A stretch of 64,000 bases of DNA, from the NCBI RefSeq assembly GCF_001005725.1, contig NZ_LBIC01000009.1, positions 62,001 to 126,000 of the forward strand. The letters are read 5' to 3'. The DNA comes from Sphingobium chungbukense (GTDB taxonomy: Bacteria; Pseudomonadota; Alphaproteobacteria; Sphingomonadales; Sphingomonadaceae). The notes under the pieces are model-generated. The model saw only the letters and a program-made list of their open reading frames with translations, was not told the origin of the DNA and did no database searches. Below are positions 8,976 to 18,233 of this stretch, piece by piece. Numbering within the stretch: the stretch's first letter is position 1; every line of letters begins with the position of its first letter. The translations under genes and the position numbers were made by a program.

Positions 8976-9803
8976 TTAGCCAGATTTTGCCCGCACCGTG
9001 CAAAGGTCTAGCCTGGGCGCCAGCTGCTGCAGTTCGATCTGGCTTACTACCGCTGCATCGAGACCGGTAGAGGACGTGAGCCCGACCGACCGCAGGCTAG
9101 CCTGGACCGCGTTGGAGGCGGCCGGATCCTCTGCCTTGTCGAGTTTATTGCCAAGCGCCCGAATCTCGTCGGCAATCGCGCTCGGCGAATAGCTACCCAC
9201 CGACATCAATCGCTCACCCACAATCGCCTGAACGGATTGGAGGCTCGAGGATACAAGCTGGAAATACTGCCTTTCCGGCTCGAGTGTTATCGTTCCACCT
9301 CCGACGATGGAGGCGAAGGGCGCCGTGCCGTTCTGCACCTGGGTGCTGATGCCCGAGGCTTCCCGTTTGATGCACATGATCGCATCCAGTGCGGCAGCGA
9401 CAATCCTCGCCTTGTCCTGGGGTGCGTAATAGCTGTTGCCATGATTGAACAGCGATGCCCCGGCACCCGTCGCGATAGCAGCGTCTGGCCCCGCGCCCAG
9501 CGCCGCCGCTGTTGCTCCACCCGCCAGTGCCAGTGCTGCAGGCACCTGGAAAACCTGCCTTCCATTAGCCAACTGCTGAAATGCACAATCGTAGGAAATG
9601 CGGAAATTGTCGACGAGCTGAAGTGCCCCGGTGACGTCCGGCTCAATGGCCGCCGCTTCATCCGACGGCTTCCCAGCAGGGCATCTGCCGTTTGCCGCAA
9701 TAGCCTTGTCCTCATGAACCCTGGGCGGTGCGAAGCTGGTGGTAGCGCAGCCTCCCAGCACCAGAGGCAAAGCAAATGTCGCGCACAGCAAGAACTGCTT
9801 CAT
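8976..9803 (-). CDS. Putative lipoprotein of unknown function
   Basis: This is a 275-residue predicted lipoprotein. Starting at ATG 9803, behind a GGGGGGATTTG ribosome site, gives a signal peptide ending in the lipobox VLGGC with Cys at residue 19. The remaining sequence has an Ala/Gly-rich stretch near residues 105-140 that could be a membrane-associated or glycine-zipper-like segment (ALALAGGATAAALGAGPDAA). A helical C-terminal half follows. I recognise no family. It stands alone on the minus strand between small exported proteins, and envelope location is the only supported statement. Confidence 0.75.
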   Translation of the reverse strand: MKQFLLCATFALPLVLGGCATTSFAPPRVHEDKAIAANGRCPAGKPSDEAAAIEPDVTGALQLVDNFRISYDCAFQQLANGRQVFQVPAALALAGGATAAALGAGPDAAIATGAGASLFNHGNSYYAPQDKARIVAAALDAIMCIKREASGISTQVQNGTAPFASIVGGGTITLEPERQYFQLVSSSLQSVQAIVGERLMSVGSYSPSAIADEIRALGNKLDKAEDPAASNAVQASLRSVGLTSSTGLDAAVVSQIELQQLAPRLDLCTVRAKSG

Positions 9804-9998
9804 CAAATCCCCCCATTCCCCTTCGGACCTGCAAACACCGTCCACGACATCCGTAGTCGGAACTGCCGCTCCCTTGTCAAGCGGGAGTTAGAAGGAGCGT
9901 CGGCAAGGCCATAAATCGGGGAACATCAAACCCATTACGAAAGCTACGGCATTTCAGAATCGCCATTCATCTACCAGGCACCGCCGAGCGCTACGCGG

Positions 9999-10253
9999 CT
10001 AAGGACTGGCGGGGCTGCCTTTGTCATCCGCTCGTGCGACGGCAGCCACTGTAACGGCGGTTGCCGTGATGCCGCCGATAATCAACGCCGTCAACAGCAC
10101 TGGTGCAATGCGCTCGCCCTTCTTGACGGGGGTTGAAGCCCTGACCTTCTTGGAAAAGCTAGGCTTGACATTGCTAGTAACTGCCTGAGCGGGGATCGCA
10201 CATCCCAATGCTGCGACCGCAGCCCCTGCGACCAAGGATTTGATCAGAGACAT
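9999..10253 (-). CDS. Small exported or membrane protein
   Basis: The 84-residue product has a signal peptide (MSLIKSLVAGAAVAALGC, with a likely cleavage after PAQA near residue 24). A basic linker and a hydrophobic segment (PVLLTALIIGGITATAVTVA, residues 54-73) follow, and the tail is short and charged. Of two ATGs, 10253 has the ribosome site GGGAG at 7 nt, while 10259 has it too close. The function is unknown; similar short signal-plus-TM proteins are frequent in sphingomonads. Confidence 0.7.
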   Translation of the reverse strand: MSLIKSLVAGAAVAALGCAIPAQAVTSNVKPSFSKKVRASTPVKKGERIAPVLLTALIIGGITATAVTVAAVARADDKGSPASP

Positions 10254-10771
10254 TATCATTCTCCCGTTTGATTATTTGCGAATGCCATGCAACACATGGA
10301 GAGGCAAGTGAAATGGCATGAATCACGCACATCACATCATCACTGAGTACAACCGGTCAGCTTGTAGATTCGCTCAATGCATGACAGCTCGAAACGCCAC
10401 ATAGCATAGTCTGATGATTTCGGTTAGAAAACTGGTGATCAGATATTTGTATCGATGCTTCTTCCGTCCCGCAGACAGCGTACTGCTCACACACTGTCCA
10501 AGATGTTAGGAAGTACCGACGTCATACCCGCGCTCATGCCCGAACGTCCCGGGTACATGCAGCATATTTACCCCGGCCTCTTCAGCCCGATCACGTCATT
10601 GGGTATGACAGCCCCGAGAAATGAATGCCCCCTGCATTCAGATGAATGCAGGGGGCCGCCCGGCGCGGTAACGCAGGCTGGGTCACCGCCATTTTTGGGG
10701 GCTCCGGGCGATCCGGCGACAGGGGTGGCGCCGGATATGGGTATCAATGATCCCGTGCAACGCGCACTGAG
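10254..10771. other. Intergenic stretch with a strong hairpin
   Basis: No gene is supported here. The notable element is the perfect 13-bp hairpin at 10627-10656, annotated separately. Confidence 0.5.
10627..10656 (-). terminator. Perfect 13-bp hairpin downstream of the EPS assembly operon
   Basis: GCCCCCTGCATTC (10627-10639) and its exact complement (10644-10656) enclose the 4-base loop AGAT. Read on the minus strand it lies about 115 bp after the last EPS gene and is followed by ATTCATTTCTC, a modestly T-rich tail. That fits a terminator for the minus-strand operon. A mobile repeat unit is an alternative. Confidence 0.6.
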
Positions 10772-11962
10772 TTATTGCGGCACCGCTTCGAGACCATTAA
10801 GTCCTACGGCAAGGCTCATGGGCCAGGCGGACGCACCTGTATTGGCTCTCAAAACCCATCTCTGCCGTGTGCAGCCTGGATCGATCCTGGCCGGGATCCG
10901 TTCCTCACGCACATCACCAGGGTTCAGATCCTGGCGCCAGAGAGGCCGATACTGTGCCGAGCGGTTACAATAAAGGATCCATTCCAGCATGAGCGATCCC
11001 GTCCTCATCTTTGTCTCTTGCCGGAAACTATAGATACCCGGCTTATAGGCAGTGGACCGTTCGAGCAGTTTAAGGAAACTGTCTGGCGCCACAAGGAATT
11101 CGATTGCGCCATGCGGGCGATACGTGCCGCTCACCTCGCGGCCGGCCGGAAGCCTCCATGTCAGCGGAGCGTAAACCTGATTCACCGTGAGAGGCGACGC
11201 GCCAAAATAATCCAGCAGTGTCTCTGGTTTCCCCGACAGCGCGGCAGCCCACTTCCTCGCCTCGGGAAACGCATCCTGCTCAAGCATTTTCGCGATCAGC
11301 ACCGAAATGAGTTCCTTGGGCAAACTTCCTCCGGCCCGGCGCCGGCTCGACAGCATGAGCGCGATCGCTCCAGGCTCGACCTGCCGGCGAACCGCCTGGC
11401 TCACGAGAGGCAGGAACCACGGGCGATCGACGTAAGGAGATAGAAGCGCCCTCCCCTCGCTGGTCGCGATCAATCCCGCAAGGCCGGGGAGGATTTCGCT
11501 TCCGGTTTCTGGATAGACGCGCAAGATCCGGTCGATATGCGCCAGGACGTCAGCTGCATCATCCGCTTCGGCCGCCCGCTGCAGGAGAGCGGCCTGTACC
11601 TGCATGTTGCGCCTCGAGACGTGGGCAGCCAAATGAAGGGCGGTATCCGCCCTCTCATCAGCGCTCACGATGCTCCAGCACCATAGCATGTCGGGCGAGA
11701 GGGGCTCTGCCTGCAATCGCTGCCGGATGTGTGCGCTGGTTCCGCACCGCGCACTCGCCGTTCCTAAGCTATTCTTGCCTCGTAGCGTCGCCTCTGCCCT
11801 GAAATCCCCCCCGTCTTGCGGATATCGAACACCGAACCAATAAATTTTCAGGCCGTAACGAGCAGCCGGCATGCCGAGGCTGGCGAGTAGGACAAGGACG
11901 CTAAGGAGCTTTAGCGTTATAAAGGCTCGCGGCAGTCCTATGCGTGACAGCAGGAGCGTCAC
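10772..11962 (-). CDS. Unknown protein at the end of the wza-wzc operon
   Basis: This 396-residue protein starts at GTG 11962, overlapping the kinase stop by GTGA, so it is translationally coupled. Residues 15-35 form a membrane anchor (FITLKLLSVLVLLASLGM). A helix-rich middle follows with tetratricopeptide-like spacing (AADVLAHIDRILRVYPETG and similar). The C-terminal half is beta-rich, with several aromatic residues. I recognise no family. Its position suggests a periplasmic, membrane-anchored accessory factor for polysaccharide export or chain length; that is inference from context. Confidence 0.75.
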   Translation of the reverse strand: MTLLLSRIGLPRAFITLKLLSVLVLLASLGMPAARYGLKIYWFGVRYPQDGGDFRAEATLRGKNSLGTASARCGTSAHIRQRLQAEPLSPDMLWCWSIVSADERADTALHLAAHVSRRNMQVQAALLQRAAEADDAADVLAHIDRILRVYPETGSEILPGLAGLIATSEGRALLSPYVDRPWFLPLVSQAVRRQVEPGAIALMLSSRRRAGGSLPKELISVLIAKMLEQDAFPEARKWAAALSGKPETLLDYFGASPLTVNQVYAPLTWRLPAGREVSGTYRPHGAIEFLVAPDSFLKLLERSTAYKPGIYSFRQETKMRTGSLMLEWILYCNRSAQYRPLWRQDLNPGDVREERIPARIDPGCTRQRWVLRANTGASAWPMSLAVGLNGLEAVPQ

Positions 11963-14166
11963 CCCGCCTCGCCAACCTCCGCCGTCCTGCCATAGGCATA
12001 ACCGTACCCATAGCCATAACCGTAGCCATGTTTGGAATAATCCACCTTGTTCACGATCGCCCCAAATAGATGCGCGTTCACCGCTTCGAGACGCTGTAGG
12101 GCAGCCTGAGCGGCTCGGCGCGATGTAGAGGCGGATTCCACCACATAGATGACTCCCTCGACCTGGCGCCCGATCAGGGGTGCGTCAGCTAGACCCAGAA
12201 CCGGTGGGGTATCCACTATGATGTGATCGTAAGACTCAAGGAAACGAGCGATGATTTCCCGGAACATGTCGCTGCTCAGCAGTTCAGCGGGGCTCGGCGG
12301 GATCGGGCCTGCGGTCAGCACCGAAAGCCCGCGTTCGCCCGTCGCCTTCACTTGATCGAGCAATGGTTCACCGGCAAGCAGGTTGCTTAGCCCTTCCTTG
12401 TGATCCGTTCCAAAATGGCGGTGCAAGGTCGGTGAACGCATGTCTCCATCGATCAAAAGAACCCGTTTGCCCGTCCGCCCGATGACGGTTGCGAGCGCTA
12501 GGGAACTGGTCGATTTACCTTCGCCCCGTTTCGTGCTCGTGACGGCAATCGTGCGGGGCAGACCGTGATTCGTGGCGAAGGCGAGACTCGACCGTATGCT
12601 GAAATAGGCCTCGGCGAGTTCGGATTTGGGATCTGAAATTTCGGCGATCGTGGCCTCTTCGCCCAAGGGCACATGACCCAATAGTGCAGTCCCCAGTGCC
12701 GTACGAACCTCCCCGGGCTCCCTTATGCCCTCGTCGATCTGTTCAAGGCCGAAGACAGCGGCTGCAGACAGCGCGATGCCCGCCAAAGTCGCAAGCGCGA
12801 TATTCAGCATGAGATTGGGCGCGGATGGCGATTGCGGCACCTTGGCCGCGTCGACGATCACGATGTTGCTCGCCCCGACGGTCCCCGCAACGCCGATTTC
12901 CTTGTAACGCTGGAGGAGCGCGTCATAGAGTTGTCGGTTGGTATCGGCATCCCGCTGATAGATATTCTGCTGGATGGAAGCCTGTCGCTGGTCATTTAGC
13001 ACCTGCTTTAGTGCTTCGACTTTTGCTCTGAGATCCTGCTCGCGCTTGAGTGCCTCCGTAAAGGCCAACTTCCGGCTGCCGCTGATCCGTTCGACCTCGC
13101 GCGCGATGGCCGCGTCGAGGGTCGCCATCTGCGCCTTGAGCGCACGTGCGGCCGGATATTTGGGCTCATATTGGAGAATGAGCTTTGCATATTCCGCAGC
13201 GGCCTGGGCGCGTCGTGCACGCAGATCGACAATGGCTTGGTTTGTAAGAACCTCCGGGCTGTTCTCGGCAGAGCCATTTGCCCGGCTCTCTGCGGCGATG
13301 CGCTCGGCCTCGGCTTGTGTCAGTGCCTGGTTCAGCGCCTCGAGGTTCGCCGAGGCCAAAGTCCTCTGGGTAAATGTTCGCCCTTCAGGATCGCGAGTAG
13401 CATCCAGCGTCACAATGCCCTTGTTATTCGCATAGCTAACGACGTCACGCTCTGACTGCTCCAGCTTGTGGCGCAATTGCGCTAGCCGCGTTTCGAGAAA
13501 TTTCCTCGCATCCGCCGTCGCCGCAAACTGCCGGTCCATCGTCGAGCTAATGAATTGCTGCGCCCATTCATTGGCAATACGCGCGGAGATTTCCGGCTTG
13601 CGGCTGGTATATTTGATGTCGATTAATCTAGAGCCCCTGATAGGGGAGATATCGAGATTTTGTTGGAGCAGTGCAACAGCCTGACGAACGCGCGCCTTCT
13701 TGGTCTCCGGCGAATTATCGGGAAATCCAATAAGTTCTGCTGGCTTCTTTCCATGCGCTTCGAAAAATTCAGATGTTTCGGCGAGGCCAAGCTCGCGCAC
13801 CACCCGCTCCGACAGCGACTCTGCCTTCAGCAGTGCATATTGCGTCGCATAAAATTCGACGTCCCGGCCTTCACCGGCTGAATCCAACCCTTCGACATTG
13901 GTGACATTCTTCCGCTCCCGGCTCACTTCAATCTGTGAGCGAGCCGTGTAGAGCGGCGCCATCAGAAGGGTCACGACAAGGCCGATTATCACGGCTCCCG
14001 CGACGAGGCCCGCAATCAGCAGCCGCCATCGGACAACGGCCTGCCAATAGCGCGTCAGCAGTTGTGCAAGCGAGAAAGTATCCCGATCGACCGATGGCGT
14101 GGCCTTGGCATCGCCGGCAATGAGAAGATCCTGGTTAGAGTTCTTCATGGCAGGGTTGGTCGACAT
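11959..14166 (-). CDS. Wzc/ExoP-like polysaccharide copolymerase and BY-type tyrosine kinase
   Basis: This 735-residue inner-membrane protein controls chain length and drives export with the Wza channel. The first TM is near residues 42-64. A Wzz periplasmic domain with long coiled coils (about 180-400) follows, then a second TM near 437-460 (IALATLAGIALSAAAVFG). The cytosolic BY-kinase shows Walker A (STKRGEGKSTSS, about 537), Walker A' (VLLIDGDMRSP) and Walker B (HIIVDTPPVLG). The C-terminal tyrosine cluster alternates Tyr and Gly (YGYGYGYGYAYGR), the autophosphorylation tail. The gene overlaps its upstream partner wza by one base (TGATG) and the downstream gene by four. Length and architecture are typical. 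Confidence 0.95.
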   Translation of the reverse strand: MSTNPAMKNSNQDLLIAGDAKATPSVDRDTFSLAQLLTRYWQAVVRWRLLIAGLVAGAVIIGLVVTLLMAPLYTARSQIEVSRERKNVTNVEGLDSAGEGRDVEFYATQYALLKAESLSERVVRELGLAETSEFFEAHGKKPAELIGFPDNSPETKKARVRQAVALLQQNLDISPIRGSRLIDIKYTSRKPEISARIANEWAQQFISSTMDRQFAATADARKFLETRLAQLRHKLEQSERDVVSYANNKGIVTLDATRDPEGRTFTQRTLASANLEALNQALTQAEAERIAAESRANGSAENSPEVLTNQAIVDLRARRAQAAAEYAKLILQYEPKYPAARALKAQMATLDAAIAREVERISGSRKLAFTEALKREQDLRAKVEALKQVLNDQRQASIQQNIYQRDADTNRQLYDALLQRYKEIGVAGTVGASNIVIVDAAKVPQSPSAPNLMLNIALATLAGIALSAAAVFGLEQIDEGIREPGEVRTALGTALLGHVPLGEEATIAEISDPKSELAEAYFSIRSSLAFATNHGLPRTIAVTSTKRGEGKSTSSLALATVIGRTGKRVLLIDGDMRSPTLHRHFGTDHKEGLSNLLAGEPLLDQVKATGERGLSVLTAGPIPPSPAELLSSDMFREIIARFLESYDHIIVDTPPVLGLADAPLIGRQVEGVIYVVESASTSRRAAQAALQRLEAVNAHLFGAIVNKVDYSKHGYGYGYGYGYAYGRTAEVGEAG

Positions 14167-14903
14167 CAGCGGGTCAGCCGATCGATGCCAATCACAAGAG
14201 GCGTAACCAAAGCTGGCATACCGGCAAGAATATCCTTGAAAAGACGGCGGGACCGGGAATCGCCCACCATGATGACGTCATTGGCGTAAATGTCGGGGTC
14301 GGAGTACGCCCCATGTCTTATGGCATCGAGATCATAGAGCGCCGCGTAGCGCTGCCCTCCAACCGTCCGGAAGATCACGACGTCATCGAGCTTTGAATAT
14401 TCGTCCGTGCCCTCGGCCCGGGCGATCGCCCTCATCAGGGTCATGCGACCCACGACAGGATAGAGCCCGGGCTTCTTGACCTGGCCTTCAATCGTCACCA
14501 CTCGGCTTACAGTCTCTTTCAGATTGACTGTCACCTGGGGGTCTCTCACATAGGCCGCGCGCAGACGTTCGGCCAAGGCCTGCTCAATTTCTCCAGGCGT
14601 CATTCCCGATACGTTCACGACGCCGGCAAGCGGAAAGGAAATCCGCCCGCTGGCGTCAACCTGGATTTCCCGTTCCGAGAGCTCCTCAATCCCGAACACA
14701 TCGACGACAAGCTTATCGTAAGGCCCGACGAAATAGGGCTGGGTGCCCCCGGTGAGATCAGCCCTCCCAGGTGCCGGAAGCGCATTGGCGTCGATCACCT
14801 CAAGCTTTGGATCACCCCCCAGCTGAACTGTCTCAGCACATCCTCCAAGCGCCAACAGAATAGGGCCCGTCAGAGAGTAAAGACATAAGAATTTCTTGTT
14901 CAT
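14166..14903 (-). CDS. Wza/GumB-like outer-membrane polysaccharide export lipoprotein
   Basis: This is a 245-residue lipoprotein. ATG 14903 gives a signal peptide with lipobox LALGGC (Cys 22). The polysaccharide export domain begins near residue 55 (GPYDKLVVDVFGIEELS). An SLBB domain follows near 135 (VTIEGQVKKPGLYPV). It is expected to form the outer-membrane pore partner of the Wzc-like protein encoded immediately downstream. It is shorter than E. coli Wza, as is usual for GumB/sphingomonad types. Confidence 0.93.
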   Translation of the reverse strand: MNKKFLCLYSLTGPILLALGGCAETVQLGGDPKLEVIDANALPAPGRADLTGGTQPYFVGPYDKLVVDVFGIEELSEREIQVDASGRISFPLAGVVNVSGMTPGEIEQALAERLRAAYVRDPQVTVNLKETVSRVVTIEGQVKKPGLYPVVGRMTLMRAIARAEGTDEYSKLDDVVIFRTVGGQRYAALYDLDAIRHGAYSDPDIYANDVIMVGDSRSRRLFKDILAGMPALVTPLVIGIDRLTR

Positions 14904-14932
14904 TGTGCTGCAACAGTCAAAAGAGTAAAAAA

Positions 14933-16405
14933 TCAGGGATGCGCAATGGGAAGGCCAATCCTTGCTTCTGCCTTCATCTTGCTGATCCAGACGAAGGCGA
15001 GGGACGCAAGGCATGCGAGCGCCGGAACCCGCAACGGATAGTCCGTCACCGACGCAAGCCCTAAAAGCAGAATAAGGATAAGGCCAAGCCGCCCGAGATT
15101 ACGGGAACAGGGATCTTCTCGGCCCTTGCTGCTGGCAACGGTAACTGCATGCATGAGCCAGAGCAGACAGGAAGAAGCGATGACGACGACGGGCAGGCCC
15201 CCCTCAAGAACGATCTCAATCCAGTCGTTATGCACATGGTTCATATATACTGGCGACAAGAGGCCGTCCGGCTCGTGGATCAGGTAGACACTTTCGAAAC
15301 TTCCTTGCCCCGTTCCCCAGGGCAGATAATTCTCGACCATGCCCATCACAGTCGGCATGATCCGCGCGCGCAGTTCGGTGGACTCATCGGTATGGACAAG
15401 CCTTTGTAGGGCCATGTCGCGTCCCGCGTAAACTGCGAACGAAAGGATCGCGATGCTACCAACCAGCCCGAAGGCGAGGACGGCTCTTTGCTTCGCGACA
15501 TTCGGTGAGGTGCGGCGCCCCGACCGCTCAATCCGACCTTGTTTGAACAGAAAGACAGAAGCGATCGAAAACAAGCCGACCAACAGACCGGCGCGTGATC
15601 CGGTGACGAGTATCGACGTTGCGATAAACGCACCGAGGATGATCGCCGCGAACCTGCTCAGAAAACCGCTAGCGTTTCCCGCCCATTGGGAACGATGTTG
15701 CTCAACGATATAGGCAAGCATCGGGATCACACAGGCAAGAAATGCCGCCTGGTGATTTCGATTGGCGAATATACCGACGGGCAAGTGTCTGTTCGTGACA
15801 TCATAGAGGTAAAGTGCACTTCCAGGTTCGCCCGCCATCTGCAGAAGAGCCCAGGTTGTCGTCAGAAGCCCAATTGCAAATAGCAGATAAACGAAGCTTG
15901 CTAGCGCACTAACTCTAAGCTGCACCGCCAGCACCAGACATGCGAGGGGCGGCACAACACTCCACAATCCATTATATGTAGCCGCAGAGGCCATTGTCAT
16001 GGGGCGCCAGACTCGCTCGGCCTCGATTACCTCATCAATCTGGCGAACGAGTACGCGATCCGGAAGCGCCTGCCAGAGGATAGGCGGCAATGGCATCAAC
16101 TGACAAACGATCAGCAGGAATATCGAACCTCCCGAAAGAAGCAGAAACCGGTTGGATCGGTAATCCATGGCCGACAACCTGAAGAGTCCGATAAAAAGGA
16201 CAACCAATGAGACCGCCCTCAGCACTACGAGGGAGGCAACATCGTCCCTGGCGGTTCCACCGCAAGAAAATGCGAGGATTAAAAGCAACGCAAGCGTATA
16301 ACGAGCAAACTTATCGTTATTGGGCTGTGAAATTGTCGATCTCGAAAGGCAACAGCCGCGGTAGGCATTCAGCATAGCTACCGCACTGCGGGTCAAAACA
16401 CCCAC
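14933..16405 (-). CDS. O-antigen ligase/Wzy-like polymerase, first gene of the export operon
   Basis: The 490-residue polytopic membrane protein has about 10-12 hydrophobic segments. It carries the O-antigen ligase family signatures GIFANRNHQAAFL (about residues 218-230) and, in the large periplasmic loop, HVHNDWIEIVLEGG (about 398). The loop also holds SRAGLLVGL. It could polymerise or ligate lipid-linked repeat units. A second polymerase-like gene exists at 25108, so the division of labour is open. The start is GTG 16405 or ATG 16375, neither with a strong ribosome site. The gap to wza is 29 bp, so they share an operon. Confidence 0.9.
   Translation of the reverse strand: MGVLTRSAVAMLNAYRGCCLSRSTISQPNNDKFARYTLALLLILAFSCGGTARDDVASLVVLRAVSLVVLFIGLFRLSAMDYRSNRFLLLSGGSIFLLIVCQLMPLPPILWQALPDRVLVRQIDEVIEAERVWRPMTMASAATYNGLWSVVPPLACLVLAVQLRVSALASFVYLLFAIGLLTTTWALLQMAGEPGSALYLYDVTNRHLPVGIFANRNHQAAFLACVIPMLAYIVEQHRSQWAGNASGFLSRFAAIILGAFIATSILVTGSRAGLLVGLFSIASVFLFKQGRIERSGRRTSPNVAKQRAVLAFGLVGSIAILSFAVYAGRDMALQRLVHTDESTELRARIMPTVMGMVENYLPWGTGQGSFESVYLIHEPDGLLSPVYMNHVHNDWIEIVLEGGLPVVVIASSCLLWLMHAVTVASSKGREDPCSRNLGRLGLILILLLGLASVTDYPLRVPALACLASLAFVWISKMKAEARIGLPIAHP
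16358..16384 (-). promoter_or_regulatory. Inverted repeat with an ops-like core at the head of the wzy-wza-wzc operon
   Basis: On the minus strand GCGGTAGC at 16384-16377 shares eight bases with the ops core known for RfaH (GGCGGTAGC). Its first seven bases pair with CTACCGC (16364-16358) across 13 bases. It lies at the very start of the ligase reading frame. This is a candidate loading site for the NusG-like paralogue, supported only by similarity and position. Confidence 0.3.
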
Positions 16406-16702
16406 ACATGATGATTAAGCGCAACTGCTAGTGAGATTGCGCGAGAGATGCAAGGACCATTTCGTTTAGCTACAATGGCATAGCGAGCCTTTTATATGCT
16501 GCCGATTGCGACTCTCGGAACTGCGCGGGTGTTAGGTACCGGCTGACCCCGCTCGGATGGCAATACTCGTATGCAGCGAACGTTACTGAATGAACAACGG
16601 TTTAAGCCTGCTTTGATACCTGCTAGATCGTCATTCTCTAGCCCTGCTGCAGACTGCGAGCTATCCGGCAAACTCCCTAACGCGCGCCAACCCAAGCTAT
16701 AG

Positions 16703-18136
16703 TCAATTCCTCGCATATACATCAGCGTAGCGGATGATATCGTCTTCTCCGAGATAAGCGCCGGTTTGGACCTCGATGAGAAGCACGGGCAGCTTCCCGG
16801 TGTTTTCCAGCCGATGCCTGGCTCCCAAAGGAACGTAGATCGACTGGTTCTCCGTGATCAGGGATATCTGGTCCTCGATAGTGACCTGAGCCGTGCCGGC
16901 GACAACAATCCAGTGCTCGGCGCGGTGGTGATGGCTTTGCAGGGAAAGGGACGCCCCTGGCCTCACCATGATTCGTTTGACCTGGAAGCGATCTCCCGAA
17001 GCGATACTCTCGTACCAGCCCCATGGCCGAAGATCGCGGTTGGACATGTTCGCCTGTTTGACCCCATTTTCCCGAAGCAGAGCCACCGCCTCGCCGACAC
17101 GTTGGCTTTCAGACATAGGCGCAACGAGTACGGCGTCCGGCATAGCGACCGCGATCATGTCTTGCAGGCCGATACCGACAAGATGTAGCCCTTCCCCTTC
17201 TGTCCTGAGAAGCGTTCCAGAACAGTCTATCGCCGTCACATCGTTCGAACAAACATTTCCTACTGCGTCCTGGCGGCCTTCGTTCCACACGCTTGCCCAA
17301 CCACCGAGATCAGACCATCCAGCCGTGAGCGGCATCACTGCGAGATTGGAGATCTTCTCCATAATCGCATAATCGATCGAGATACTTTCTACCCCACGCC
17401 AGGGTTCCGGCTCCAGCCGAGTGAAGTCAAGATCCAGCCGCGCAGCAGCCAGCGACGACGCGACGGCTGCTGACATAGCGGAAGCATGCGCCGAATAAGC
17501 GTCAACGATCGCCTGAACCGAGAATAAGAAGATGCCGGCATTCCACAGGAAATTACCAGCCTCGATCATTAAAGAGGCCCTTTCTGCGTCTGGCTTTTCT
17601 ACAAACTGCCGCAGTTCCTGTGGGCCGCTGACGTTTAGCTCCCCTGGTTTCAACTCCAGATAGCCATATCCCGTTTCAGCGTGAGAAGGGACTATACCAA
17701 ATGTGACGATATCACCCGCCAACGCCCGCGGTTTCGCCGCCTCGATGGCCGCATGAAATGACGCGACGTCCGCGATCTGATGATCGGACGGCATCACGAG
17801 CATCAGCGCTTCAGGATGCCGATCGCGAAGCCACAGTGCGGCGGCAAGAACTGCAGGCGCCGTGTTACGTGCCTCCGGTTCAATCAACACCCCGTCAGGT
17901 TTCACGCCCAGGGCCGCCAGTTGCTCCACTATCGTGAAGCGGAATGGCTCGCCCGTCACAATGATGGGCCGATCGAAAGCGGGACCGAGAACGCGCCGGG
18001 CTGTCGCCTGGAACAGGCTCTCGTCGTCAAGCAGTCGAGCAAACTGCTTTGGAAATGACCGCCGGGACAGCGGCCAGAGCCGAGTTCCAGACCCCCCGCA
18101 GAGGATGACGGGACATAGAGGGACAGGTTTAATCAT
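16703..18136 (-). CDS. manC: Mannose-1-phosphate guanylyltransferase / mannose-6-phosphate isomerase
   Basis: This 477-residue bifunctional cytosolic enzyme supplies GDP-mannose. The N-terminal nucleotidyltransferase has the signature GGSGTRLWPLSR (residues 14-25) with the following KQF, and FVEKP near residue 170. The C-terminal cupin carries the type II isomerase residues, with GWYE near 371 and a His cluster, HHHRAEHW, around 405. The length is normal for AlgA/CpsB/ManC. It implies mannose, or a mannose-derived sugar such as rhamnose or fucose, in the exported polymer. The gaps to its neighbours (about 97 bp upstream, 300 bp downstream) suggest it may have its own promoter or close the upper transcription unit. 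Confidence 0.94.
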   Translation of the reverse strand: MIKPVPLCPVILCGGSGTRLWPLSRRSFPKQFARLLDDESLFQATARRVLGPAFDRPIIVTGEPFRFTIVEQLAALGVKPDGVLIEPEARNTAPAVLAAALWLRDRHPEALMLVMPSDHQIADVASFHAAIEAAKPRALAGDIVTFGIVPSHAETGYGYLELKPGELNVSGPQELRQFVEKPDAERASLMIEAGNFLWNAGIFLFSVQAIVDAYSAHASAMSAAVASSLAAARLDLDFTRLEPEPWRGVESISIDYAIMEKISNLAVMPLTAGWSDLGGWASVWNEGRQDAVGNVCSNDVTAIDCSGTLLRTEGEGLHLVGIGLQDMIAVAMPDAVLVAPMSESQRVGEAVALLRENGVKQANMSNRDLRPWGWYESIASGDRFQVKRIMVRPGASLSLQSHHHRAEHWIVVAGTAQVTIEDQISLITENQSIYVPLGARHRLENTGKLPVLLIEVQTGAYLGEDDIIRYADVYARN

Positions 18137-18233
18137 AATGGTCCGCTTTTTTCGATGGGAAATGCCTGCCTGTCGAACGTGTTCGAAGCCGTCCGTCAGA
18201 CAACGTGAAGGGAAAGATCAACATACAAATCAA

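Noticed and set aside
8556..9011. Plus-strand frame of about 150 codons as a gene
   Set aside because: It has a TTG start, no ribosome site, no domain, and runs into the facing lipoprotein gene.
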